From JAVBQL01 sp031549085 (lineage in GTDB: Bacteria > Spirochaetota > GWE2-31-10 > MWDO01), in the NCBI GenBank assembly GCA_031549085.1, contig JAVBQL010000018.1, positions 1 through 64,000 on the forward strand: a DNA stretch of 64,000 bases. The letters are read 5' to 3'. The notes beneath the pieces are model-generated. The model was not told the origin of the DNA. It saw nothing but the letters and a program-made list of their open reading frames with translations, and made no database searches. Positions 52,747 through 59,469 of this stretch are shown here, in pieces (position 1 is the stretch's first letter; each line of letters starts with the position of its first letter). The translations under genes and the position numbers were made by a program.

Positions 52747-53634
52747 ATGTTAGATTTTGTTAGTTATGATTTTAAAAATTTAAATATCATTTTAGGTAAA
52801 TTTAATAATATTTTAAGAGATAAAAATAATTATATTAATTTTAAGAATTTAAGTGAAAAAGAAAAAAAGATTTTAAGTGAAAAAGAGTCGGTGTCCATAG
52901 AATTGTCAGCATATGCTGACAGGGAGTGGACACCTAATTTATTACAGATAGTTAAAGATTTAAATTACAATCGAAGCAGAAAAATAGAGATAGATACGAA
53001 TATAGCTAAACTTGATATTTCAATTGAAGAGTTAAAAAAGATACTTAAGCTTGATGACAAAGCTTTTAAGTTCTTTTCCTTTATGTTGGACAAGATGACA
53101 GAGAGGTATATCCAGTCTTTTGAGAAGTCTCTTAACGAGATCTATTATTTTGTTTATAGGGATGAGTCTAAACAGATACGACTGGACTCTACAGAGAGCA
53201 GAGGTAAAAAAGTTTTGAAACTAAAGATATGCTCTATTGTAGATGGTAAAACTTATGAAGAGGACATTCAAGATAGTGGTCATTCTGTTTCAGTGGTTTT
53301 AGGTAGTGTTCTATTGGTTTACTATATTGTCTACTGTAAGCTTCCAAGAATACTATTTTTTGATGAGACTTTCAGCGGTCTCTCTACATTAACCATCAGT
53401 CGCTTCTTTCAGTTGCTACAAAACTTTTCAAAAGATTTAGGTTTCAAGTTTCTTATTATATCTCACGATCCCCGCATTGTCAATTTCATGGATCGTATCT
53501 ATCTGGTTAAGGACGGGGTCTATTCTTTGGTTAAAGAAAATCTAGATGATGAAGTCCAATCTTTTTTGGAAGATTTAGCTGATGGTTCTACTGAGGGCTT
53601 TAGTGTTAGTGACAGCAATACAGTTGGGGGGTAA
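52747..53634 (+). CDS. Rad50/gp46-like ATPase, C-terminal arm and Walker B lobe
   Basis: 295 residues: about 100 of coiled coil, then the C-terminal ATPase lobe. 'DSGHSVSVVLGSVL' (about 176-189) stands where the ABC signature LSGGE normally is and is degenerate; Walker B 'RILFFDETFSGLS' follows at about 201-213, and 'LIISHDPR' gives the H-loop His (about 240). In frame with the two preceding ORFs but with two TAA codons between. The ribosome-binding site is weak (GGG seven bases upstream). Must join with the 51322 product to form a working ATPase. Confidence 0.8.
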   Translation: MLDFVSYDFKNLNIILGKFNNILRDKNNYINFKNLSEKEKKILSEKESVSIELSAYADREWTPNLLQIVKDLNYNRSRKIEIDTNIAKLDISIEELKKILKLDDKAFKFFSFMLDKMTERYIQSFEKSLNEIYYFVYRDESKQIRLDSTESRGKKVLKLKICSIVDGKTYEEDIQDSGHSVSVVLGSVLLVYYIVYCKLPRILFFDETFSGLSTLTISRFFQLLQNFSKDLGFKFLIISHDPRIVNFMDRIYLVKDGVYSLVKENLDDEVQSFLEDLADGSTEGFSVSDSNTVGG

Positions 53635-53637
53635 ATT

Positions 53638-53877
53638 ATGGATTTTGTTATTTTTGTCTTAACTCATATTTTACTTTTTATATTTGCTTTTTTAAAAGTT
53701 CTTTTACTGTTCATTGTATTATTTGTTCTTTATTGCATGATAGATAAGAATTTCAGTCACAGGTTGGCTTCATTTTTAATAGATTTAGTGAACAGAGCAG
53801 AGGAGATAATGAAAGAACAAGATGATTTAGAGAGTAATGAAGATGATGAGGACGATATCAACGATTCAAAATTATAA
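53638..53877 (+). CDS. Small phage membrane protein
   Basis: 79 residues: two closely spaced hydrophobic stretches (FVIFVLTHILLFIFAFLKVL and on to about residue 38) and an acidic tail ('EQDDLESNEDDEDDIND'). It starts one codon after the Rad50-like stop, so it is part of the same unit. Function unknown; could be a holin-like or host-membrane protein. Confidence 0.6.
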   Translation: MDFVIFVLTHILLFIFAFLKVLLLFIVLFVLYCMIDKNFSHRLASFLIDLVNRAEEIMKEQDDLESNEDDEDDINDSKL

Positions 53878-53918
53878 ATACCTATGTGACAGGGTTCTAG
53901 TGTGAATGGGAGGCTTAA

Positions 53919-54182
53919 ATGTTTAGAATTAGAAAGATTGAGTATAGACGATTTGCATTAGGGCTTACAAGAGGCAACTTAATTCATAATTGTAAGTTAG
54001 CCTCTTGTAAAGTAGGATCTTCAGCGTGCAGTCTTTGTCCAAATTATCTCTTTACAATAGGCAAATATCTCTTTTGTGGAAATAAGAAACTTACTTTTGT
54101 TAAGTGTCCTAGAGTTAAAGCTACAGCTGTTATGTGTTTTCATAGTTCAAAGTGTGATATGTGTGATGTTCAGAGGGCTTAA
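53919..54182 (+). CDS. Cysteine-rich small phage protein
   Basis: 87 residues with 11 or so cysteines and a few histidines, arranged as CxxxxC, CxxC ('SACSLCPNY'), single C and 'CFHSSKCDMCDVQRA'. It suggests a zinc-binding protein with two fingers. No family recognised. The DNA encoding residues 16-31 folds into a strong hairpin (53965-54010). Start preceded by GGGAGGCTTAA. Confidence 0.55.
   Translation: MFRIRKIEYRRFALGLTRGNLIHNCKLASCKVGSSACSLCPNYLFTIGKYLFCGNKKLTFVKCPRVKATAVMCFHSSKCDMCDVQRA
53965..54010 (+). repeat. Intragenic hairpin in the Cys-rich gene
   Basis: TTACAAGAGGC-AACTTA pairs with TAAGTT-a-GCCTCTTGTAA: 17 bp with a single bulge, loop of 11 nt. Unusually stable for coding sequence in this AT-rich region. 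Confidence 0.65.
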
Positions 54183-54184
54183 AA

Positions 54185-54598
54185 ATGGATGATAGAAAGA
54201 TAGATGAGTCAGGTTTTAATCCTGTTGATAACATAAAGCTACCTCCAAAAACTTATAAAACTAATCATAAGGACTACTATGAAAGAAACAAGTCTAAAAG
54301 TATTAATCGAGCGAATAATCATTACCATTTTTGGAAAAATACAGCTCAAAAAATAGCCAAAGTTTATGATGAATTTGTGAGAAAAATGGGTGTTGTTTTT
54401 GTTAGAAAAGGAAACCTCTGGGGCGTTATTAGTTTGGAGATGGATGAGTTGATTCCATGTGTATATGATAGCATTGTTTCTTATTCTGTTAAAACAGGAG
54501 TGGCTATTGTCTTATATGAGGGTAGTTGCCGTACCGCCAATAAGGATGGTTTAATAGAGTCAGTTATTTCCAATGGGTTTAGGGATAATAAAAAATAA
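54185..54598 (+). CDS. Phage protein with one WG-like motif
   Basis: 137 residues. The first 60 are basic and polar ('YERNKSKSINRANNHYHFWK'). The second half has 'GVVFVRKGNLWGVISLEMDE' followed by 'LIPCVYDSIVSYS', matching one WG repeat (x-x-W-G-x-I-x-x-x-x-E-x-I-P-x-x-Y-D). The host gene at 21844 is a multi-repeat WG protein. Role unknown; it may bind a host partner. Starts two bases after the preceding stop. Confidence 0.6.
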   Translation: MDDRKIDESGFNPVDNIKLPPKTYKTNHKDYYERNKSKSINRANNHYHFWKNTAQKIAKVYDEFVRKMGVVFVRKGNLWGVISLEMDELIPCVYDSIVSYSVKTGVAIVLYEGSCRTANKDGLIESVISNGFRDNKK

Positions 54599-54633
54599 GT
54601 TGAGATTGAGTAGCTAAAAGGGAGGGTTATTTT

Positions 54634-54981
54634 ATGGACTCTAATAAAAAGAAAGCTGATGTAGTTGCTAATCTTGAGGTTTTTCAGACATTGATTAGTG
54701 ATAGAACATCAAAAATAGAGAGTTCTTCTGATTATGCAAATTCTAATTCACTTTTAGAATTTCAACAAGATTTAGGTAATTTTAGCTTAATAGATTTCAT
54801 TGAGTTGCTGTGTAAATGGCTATATGAGTTTAGAGAGGAGTTCTCTTCAAGTAATGTGGATTTGCTTTTTAGCTTTTTAATACAGAGAGCTAGAGAGTAT
54901 AAGATGTCAGATGACTTATTCACAATGGTTTTAAGAACCTTTGATTTGTTATATTTCTATGATGGAGAGGCAGATAAGTAA
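54634..54981 (+). CDS. Phage protein, unknown
   Basis: 115 residues; start preceded by GGGAGGG. All-helical by composition, acidic: 'FSLIDFIELLCKWLYEFREE', 'LFSFLIQRAREYKMSDDL'. No family recognised. The 3' end abuts the methyltransferase gene, whose start probably lies at or just past this stop. Confidence 0.55.
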   Translation: MDSNKKKADVVANLEVFQTLISDRTSKIESSSDYANSNSLLEFQQDLGNFSLIDFIELLCKWLYEFREEFSSSNVDLLFSFLIQRAREYKMSDDLFTMVLRTFDLLYFYDGEADK

Positions 54982-54982
54982 A

Positions 54983-55969
54983 GTGAAAAAAACTAAACTA
55001 AGATTTGATTGGAATGGAGATAATATTTTAGATAGAAAAACTATATTTTTGAATTGGTTGCATAGTAAATCTTCATACAAGTACAAAAGGTATTTGGGAT
55101 CTCCTTTGAGATATGGTGGTGGAAAATCTTTAGCAGTTGGAAATATTATTGAGCTTTTACCAGAAAAAATAACAAAAGTTGTCAGTCCATTTATTGGTGG
55201 AGGTTCTGTTGAAATTGCAATTGCTAAAGAACTTGCTATACCAGTAATTGCTTATGATGTTTTTGATATGTTAGTTAACTATTGGCAAATACAAATTAGT
55301 AATCCTCAAGGATTATATGAATTTTTAACAAATCTCAAACCAACAAATGAAGAGTATGACAGAGTAAAGAAAGAACTTTCAAATCATTGGAATAAAAAAG
55401 ATGGGTATTTAGGTGGACTTGACGATTTGGAGAGAGCAGCGTACTATTTTTTTAATCATAATTTATCATATGGTCCTGGATTTTTAGGTTGGATGTCTTC
55501 TATATACAAAAATGAAAAAAGATATATTAGTATGATTGAAAAAGTGAGAGATTTCAAAATAGACAATATGCAAGTTTTTTGTGAAAATTTTGAGAATTCT
55601 ATTTCTAAACATAATGAAGATTTTCTTTATTTAGATCCGCCATATTTTTTGGATGGAGATAGTAGGATGTTTAAAGGAATTTATCCTATGAGAAACTTTC
55701 CAATACATCATAACAAGTTTAGACACGATGTTTTGGCTGAATTACTAAAAAAACATAGAGGTGGCTTTATATTATCTTATAATGATTGTAGTTATGTGAG
55801 AGAAGCTTATAGAGATTTCAATATTGTTGAGGTAGAGTGGCAGTATACAATGGGACAGGGAGAGACTCGCATTGGTAAAAACAGATTAGAACGTGAGTAT
55901 GATAATGGGAATGTAAAATCATCACACGAACTATTAATTATAGGAGAAATAAAAAATGAAAATCTCTGA
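54983..55969 (+). CDS. dam: D12-class DNA adenine methyltransferase
   Basis: About 328 residues from the GTG at 54983, two bases after the upstream stop and 12 bases after GGAGAGG; ATGs at 54962 and 54941 are in frame and would overlap the upstream gene. 'GSPLRYGGGKSLAVGNII' is the SAM-binding motif I of D12 enzymes, 'SPFIGGGSVEIAIAKEL' the FxGG motif, and 'FLYLDPPYFLDGDS' the catalytic DPPY (motif IV). Such phage enzymes methylate adenine in GATC or related sites, to resist restriction or control replication; the target here is unknown. Confidence 0.9.
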   Translation: MKKTKLRFDWNGDNILDRKTIFLNWLHSKSSYKYKRYLGSPLRYGGGKSLAVGNIIELLPEKITKVVSPFIGGGSVEIAIAKELAIPVIAYDVFDMLVNYWQIQISNPQGLYEFLTNLKPTNEEYDRVKKELSNHWNKKDGYLGGLDDLERAAYYFFNHNLSYGPGFLGWMSSIYKNEKRYISMIEKVRDFKIDNMQVFCENFENSISKHNEDFLYLDPPYFLDGDSRMFKGIYPMRNFPIHHNKFRHDVLAELLKKHRGGFILSYNDCSYVREAYRDFNIVEVEWQYTMGQGETRIGKNRLEREYDNGNVKSSHELLIIGEIKNENL

Positions 55970-56036
55970 AGTAAAGACCGCTTTTAAAATTGCAGACAAG
56001 TTGTTATTAGAAGAAATAGAGGTTGTAGAAATCTAA
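55956..56036 (+). CDS. 26-residue small ORF overlapping the dam end
   Basis: ATG at 55956 with AGGAG ten bases upstream encodes MKISEVKTAFKIADKLLLEE then IEVVEI and stop; overlaps the methyltransferase gene by 14 bp. An amphipathic acidic helix. Spacing and overlap fit a translated small gene. Confidence 0.45.
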   Translation: MKISEVKTAFKIADKLLLEEIEVVEI

Positions 56037-56053
56037 AAACAGGGGGTAATAGC

Positions 56054-56104
56054 ATGACAACAGAAAAGATTGAAAATGGTGATTTTGATGAGGAGGATAT
56101 ATGA
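56054..56104 (+). CDS. 16-residue small ORF (MTTEKIENGD family)
   Basis: ATG at 56054 after AGGGGG encodes MTTEKIENGDFDEEDI and stops in an ATGA overlap with the ATG at 56101. Its start resembles the ORF at 57796 (MSIEKTENGDYV), so it may be a truncated relative acting as a coupling leader. Confidence 0.4.
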   Translation: MTTEKIENGDFDEEDI

Positions 56105-56432
56105 GAAAACCTATATATATAGAATAGGTATCAAAATATATAGACTAATCCAAAATTGGATATTAGAAATAAAGCGAAGAAGGTTAATAAAAATATTAAG
56201 AGGATTAGGCTATAACTGGTGGGGGAAATTAGCTAAAAAGTCAATCCTCTCTGCTTATGGAGTTATTATTAAAACTCAAGATCCCTGCACTAAAAAGTGG
56301 GGATATGTGTATAAAAATGACAATTCTTTAGCAATTGACATAATATTTGATGAGATTGTTTGGTATGATCGAGGTTTGTGTTTAGGGTTGAGAGATGGAG
56401 AGATATTATATTCAAATATTATGTCTAGATAA
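56088..56432 (+). CDS. Phage protein with WG-like motif; start probably frameshifted
   Basis: Open frame of about 114 residues from 56088 (it also opens from 56070/56076). N-terminus basic ('KIYRLIQNWILEIKRRRLIK'), then 'KKWGYVYKNDNSLAIDIIFD' and 'EIVWYDRGLCLGLRDGEILY', matching one WG repeat. The best start by position is the ATG at 56101, eight bases after GAGGAGG and overlapping the upstream stop, but that frame ends after eight codons. Removing one TA from the TATATATATA tract at 56112-56121 would join it to this frame. See findings. Confidence 0.5.
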   Translation: MRRIYEKTYIYRIGIKIYRLIQNWILEIKRRRLIKILRGLGYNWWGKLAKKSILSAYGVIIKTQDPCTKKWGYVYKNDNSLAIDIIFDEIVWYDRGLCLGLRDGEILYSNIMSR

Positions 56433-56457
56433 TTAATAGAAAAAACAAAGTGAAAAA

Positions 56458-56492
56458 TTGACTACAATCACTTGTTAAGTGCTAGTAGTCAA
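56458..56492 (+). promoter_or_regulatory. Compound hairpin upstream of 56522 gene
   Basis: TTGACTAC-aat-CACTT-gtt-AAGTG-cta-GTAGTCAA: two perfect stems separated by a symmetric internal loop, immediately followed by TATAAA. No T-run directly after the stem. Could be an operator-like or mRNA-structuring element. Confidence 0.5.
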
Positions 56493-56521
56493 TATAAAGG
56501 ATTTTTAAAGGGAGTAAAAGA

Positions 56522-56836
56522 ATGAAAGTATTTATCAGTAATGGATTAAGAGACAAAGAGAATCCAAAAGAGTATGTTGAGAGATGCAGAAAAGTAGTTG
56601 AAGAGGAGATGGCAAAGTTATTTCCAGATGAAACTATTGAGAGAATTGATACCTATTTTGAGGATTTTAATGGGAACAGACTACAATTTTTAGGTAAGTC
56701 AATTATGGAAGGGCTGGCGGTGTGTGATGTTGCTGTCTTTATGGATGATTGGCAATGGTTTGAAGGTTGTAGAAGTGAACATTTCATTGCAACACAGTAT
56801 GGGATACCTTGCTATTATTTTAGCACAAAGAATTAA
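56522..56836 (+). CDS. DUF4406/nucleoside deoxyribosyltransferase-like protein
   Basis: 104 residues; start preceded by AAAGGGAGTAAAAGA. 'MKVFISNGLRDKENPKEYVE' starts like small 'ISGpm' proteins; 'FLGKSIMEGLAVCDVAVFMD' and 'DWQWFEGCRSEHFIATQYGI' match the pattern of a metal/nucleotide-binding Rossmann-like domain (aDvV....w..S.Gc..E...A...GI) in nucleoside 2-deoxyribosyltransferases and phage DUF4406 proteins. It may act in nucleotide salvage or defence evasion; no activity is shown. A strong terminator follows. Confidence 0.6.
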   Translation: MKVFISNGLRDKENPKEYVERCRKVVEEEMAKLFPDETIERIDTYFEDFNGNRLQFLGKSIMEGLAVCDVAVFMDDWQWFEGCRSEHFIATQYGIPCYYFSTKN

Positions 56837-56849
56837 GAAGTGGTGTCTA

Positions 56850-56881
56850 CCCAACTGAATTATCCATTCAGTTGGGTTTTT
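56850..56881 (+). terminator. Rho-independent terminator
   Basis: CCCAACTGAA pairs perfectly with TTCAGTTGGG around TTATCCA, followed by five T. Confidence 0.92.
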
Positions 56882-56908
56882 AAAAAGAGTTAAGGGAGAT
56901 TAAGTACT

Positions 56909-57373
56909 ATGGGAGATCTTAATATTAAGGATTATACAAGTTATGAGTATGTAAAAAGGAATCATTATGGTGTGGCTATTTTAAATATGGGAGGCTTACC
57001 TCACTTACATTTTTTATTGGTAAACTACAGTGATAATGTTAATTCTTATCTTCTTTTACTGGATAGAGGGTTAGTATCTCAAACATTTTCTCATATGGAG
57101 GGTGGTAATTTTAAAGGAGACATACAAAATAGAGTAATAGAACTTGCAACTGAATACTATATGTCCTTTCAAGACTCTAAATTAGAACTAGAGAAGATAG
57201 TAAAAAAAGAAGTTTGGGATCTCTTTATAAATAAAAAGAAGCGTGTATTTATACAGGCATATAACAATGTAACTAAACATATAGAACAAACTGAAGCACG
57301 ATGTTTTTTCATGTTTGATGGTTTTTTAGACACAGACGGAAAAGTTAAGCTAATAGAAGATATAAAGGAGTAA
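56909..57373 (+). CDS. Phage protein, unknown
   Basis: 154 residues, GGGAGAT upstream of the ATG. Mixed alpha/beta: 'YGVAILNMGGLPHLHFLLVN', 'FSHMEGGNFKGDIQNRVIEL', then a helical, basic middle and 'ARCFFMFDGFLDTDGKVKLI'. No family recognised. First gene of the unit after the 56850 terminator; next gene starts three bases after the stop. Confidence 0.55.
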   Translation: MGDLNIKDYTSYEYVKRNHYGVAILNMGGLPHLHFLLVNYSDNVNSYLLLLDRGLVSQTFSHMEGGNFKGDIQNRVIELATEYYMSFQDSKLELEKIVKKEVWDLFINKKKRVFIQAYNNVTKHIEQTEARCFFMFDGFLDTDGKVKLIEDIKE

Positions 57374-57376
57374 GTT

Positions 57377-57778
57377 ATGAATTGGAAATATTTTTTAGGA
57401 ATAGGATTAACTATTGGGATAATAGTATTTCTGCTTGCCTCTGGATTGTTCATACGTGGGTGTAAAAGCATAGCAATGTTTTCTGGAGATGTAGATGAAG
57501 CTTGGGCTGTTAGAGCTGATGCCAGTAGGAGATTACAAAACTATCATGAGTTTGAAGATATGTATAATCTCATAAAATCTAGTAAAGCTACATTAGTTCT
57601 AAGATTAGAGAATGGAGAAAAGCTTAAAGATTTAGCACCAGAGATTATGATCATCAATAATGATATGATTGCTAGGTATAATTCAAGGTCAAAGCAATAT
57701 GATCGCAATATGTGGAAATCAGAGCATTTACCCTATCAGCTGGAGCTGATAAGTAGTATTGAAGATTTAAGAAAATAA
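57377..57778 (+). CDS. Membrane-anchored phage protein
   Basis: 133 residues: one N-terminal transmembrane segment ('YFLGIGLTIGIIVFLLASGL') followed by a soluble helical domain with 'NNDMIARYNSRSKQYDRNMW' and 'PYQLELISSIEDLRK'. The N-in/C-out topology and length recall small phage periplasmic accessory proteins, but I recognise no family. Site AAGGAGTAAGTT. Confidence 0.55.
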   Translation: MNWKYFLGIGLTIGIIVFLLASGLFIRGCKSIAMFSGDVDEAWAVRADASRRLQNYHEFEDMYNLIKSSKATLVLRLENGEKLKDLAPEIMIINNDMIARYNSRSKQYDRNMWKSEHLPYQLELISSIEDLRK

Positions 57779-57795
57779 GTCTAAAGGAGTTATAA

Positions 57796-57927
57796 ATGTC
57801 AATAGAAAAAACTGAGAATGGTGATTATGTAATCGCTTGGCTTGAAGAGGCACAAGAAATCACTAATCCAAATCAAGTAATAGATGATTTATTTGATCAT
57901 ATTAATAGTGGTAAAAGGAAAACATAA
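57796..57927 (+). CDS. 43-residue phage protein (MSIEKTENGD)
   Basis: ATG at 57796 with AAAGGAGTTATAA upstream encodes MSIEKTENGDYVIAWLEEAQ and continues to INSGKRKT. Acidic, helical. Its N-terminus resembles the 56054 mini-ORF and the next gene (MSIEKMNYN). One base separates its stop from the next ATG. Confidence 0.55.
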   Translation: MSIEKTENGDYVIAWLEEAQEITNPNQVIDDLFDHINSGKRKT

Positions 57928-57928
57928 T

Positions 57929-58129
57929 ATGTCAATAGAAAAGATGAATTATAATCATTATGATTTATTTTGTAATGAATGTGGAGAACTGATAGAGGGT
58001 GGGTTTGAGAGCTTTGATGATGTTGTAAGATGGAAAAAGAACAATAAACATTTATGTAAATCAGTGAAATCTCCAAGTGGAGAATGGAGTGATCATTGTG
58101 ACGAATGTATGGATAAGTTAAAAAATTAA
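57929..58129 (+). CDS. Small phage zinc-ribbon-like protein
   Basis: 66 residues from the ATG at 57929 (the frame opens earlier at 57884 but that lies inside the previous ORF). 'LFCNECGELIEGG' and 'DHCDECMDKLKN' give two CxxC pairs some 38 residues apart, a likely zinc ribbon; 'HLCKSVKSPSGEW' lies between. The first five residues repeat the MSIEK start of the preceding gene. Function unknown. Confidence 0.6.
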   Translation: MSIEKMNYNHYDLFCNECGELIEGGFESFDDVVRWKKNNKHLCKSVKSPSGEWSDHCDECMDKLKN

Positions 58130-58138
58130 GGAGAGAAT

Positions 58139-58636
58139 ATGAAAAGAATATTTTTATTAATAGTGCTTCTCGTTGGGATATTATTTATCAATGCAAAATG
58201 TGAGTTAGATGAAACAAGTTATATCTCAAATAAGAGTATTGAATATGACTCAAGAAAAAAGGTTGAAGTTCCAAAAAATGAGTATTTTATTGAAAGGGAG
58301 AAGGTTGCTGAATGGTTTAAAAATTGGGATAGCCCTAGTAAAATATCTTATTTATATATTTTTACTCAACAAGGATGTATTGGATATTTTGTTGTAAGTG
58401 GAAAACCTGTGTCTAATAGATCTTATTTATTACCTGAATATATTTATGATGGGCATACTAATTATGGTTTTGAAAAACAAGCACCATCTCTTGATGGAAC
58501 TTATGGTGAGGATTTATATGGAATAAGATTCAAGTCTGCAAATGGAGTATGGCATGAGTTTGGCGGTATGAACTTTAGTTACATATATGCAGACAAACCA
58601 ATTACAAGTTTAAGTAAAAATTTATTAGGAGATTAA
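58139..58636 (+). CDS. Secreted phage protein, unknown
   Basis: 165 residues. MKRIFLLIVLLVGILFINAK is a signal peptide; a Cys follows at residue 21 but the lipobox is poor. The mature part is aromatic and beta-like: 'SYLYIFTQQGCIGYFVVSGK', 'LYGIRFKSANGVWHEFGGMN', 'YIYADKPI'. A phage-coded exported protein could alter the host envelope (for example superinfection exclusion), but this is conjecture. Site AAGGAGAGAAT. Confidence 0.6.
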   Translation: MKRIFLLIVLLVGILFINAKCELDETSYISNKSIEYDSRKKVEVPKNEYFIEREKVAEWFKNWDSPSKISYLYIFTQQGCIGYFVVSGKPVSNRSYLLPEYIYDGHTNYGFEKQAPSLDGTYGEDLYGIRFKSANGVWHEFGGMNFSYIYADKPITSLSKNLLGD

Positions 58637-58638
58637 AT

Positions 58639-58824
58639 ATGCGTTTATATGGAACAGACGATGGTAAACCAACTGAAGAAATGAAAGAGAATCTGTTAAA
58701 TGATGCTCTGTCAGATTTGGAAGAATTCAAGGATCATATAGAGATAGATGAAGAAAGTGCAGAACCAACAAACGATGATGATGTAGAAATATATAATGCT
58801 GTTTGTCAAGCTACTTTATTTTAG
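58639..58824 (+). CDS. Small acidic phage protein, possible 3' frameshift
   Basis: 61 residues, very acidic ('SDLEEFKDHIEIDEESAEPT'). After the stop a different frame continues protein-like as 'FILEEAIDKLQDRKK' to the TAA at 58860-58862, suggesting that the frame was shifted in the T-rich tract at 58812-58822. Function unknown; acidic small phage proteins sometimes mimic DNA. Confidence 0.5.
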   Translation: MRLYGTDDGKPTEEMKENLLNDALSDLEEFKDHIEIDEESAEPTNDDDVEIYNAVCQATLF

Positions 58825-58879
58825 AAGAGGCAATAGATAAGCTTCAGGATAGAAAAAAGTAAATATTTAGGGAGGAAGT

Positions 58880-59437
58880 ATGAAAGTCTTTAGTAGATTA
58901 TCATTAAGGTTATGGTTGCCAATCAAATTAGTTTTGAGTGGCCTTTTTGACTACAGGAGATATAAGGTTGAAGAAGAGATAAACTTCATGGAAAGGTCAT
59001 CTCTTAATCCGCATAAAATAGATTGGAGTAGAAAAGGGTTATATAGAGATGATAAGCTTTTTGGAAAAACCCAATTTGATTGGCAACTGGACGCTATCAA
59101 TCTATTTGTTAGAGGTGGGGATTGCAACTCTATCCATCGTCTTTGGCAGGTGTGGTATCATATTCAGGGCTACACTGCTTATCTAATCACTTTAAAAACA
59201 AAGCCATTTAAAAATAGTCACTCCTTTGTTGTTTTTCAAAAGCCATTAGATAATGGTGCAATAAAGTGGTTTATGAGTGATTATGGGGATGAGATAGAAC
59301 TTGATTCTAGTTTTAATGTGGCACTCACAAAGTTAAAAGAGATCTACCCAAAGTTAGATAAAAGCTATACAAAAGGTGTCCAAATAAAAGCAATGGCTTT
59401 GCAGGACATAAACTTCAAAGTCATCAAAGTTGTTTAA
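58880..59437 (+). CDS. Transglutaminase/papain-like fold candidate
   Basis: 185 residues, good site GGGAGGAAGT. In the centre 'RGGDCNSIHRLWQVWYHIQG', then 'KNSHSFVVFQKP' and 'KWFMSDYGDEIEL' present a Cys, a His and an Asp in the order and spacing of transglutaminase-like cysteine peptidases (Cys at a helix start after GD, His on a strand before hydrophobics, Asp on the next strand). I infer a bacterial transglutaminase-like or papain-like fold; whether it is an enzyme is untested. The N-terminal 30 residues are amphipathic. Confidence 0.5.
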   Translation: MKVFSRLSLRLWLPIKLVLSGLFDYRRYKVEEEINFMERSSLNPHKIDWSRKGLYRDDKLFGKTQFDWQLDAINLFVRGGDCNSIHRLWQVWYHIQGYTAYLITLKTKPFKNSHSFVVFQKPLDNGAIKWFMSDYGDEIELDSSFNVALTKLKEIYPKLDKSYTKGVQIKAMALQDINFKVIKVV

Positions 59438-59469
59438 TTAAAAAATGTTTAGTAGGGAGAGTGTCTGCT

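Noticed and set aside
51322..53634. Reassignment of the TAG codon in the phage region as an explanation for the split Rad50-like gene
   Set aside because: TAG also ends the genes at 47725, 48318 and 49648, each followed at once by a new start or ribosome-binding site, and the second break uses TAA codons.
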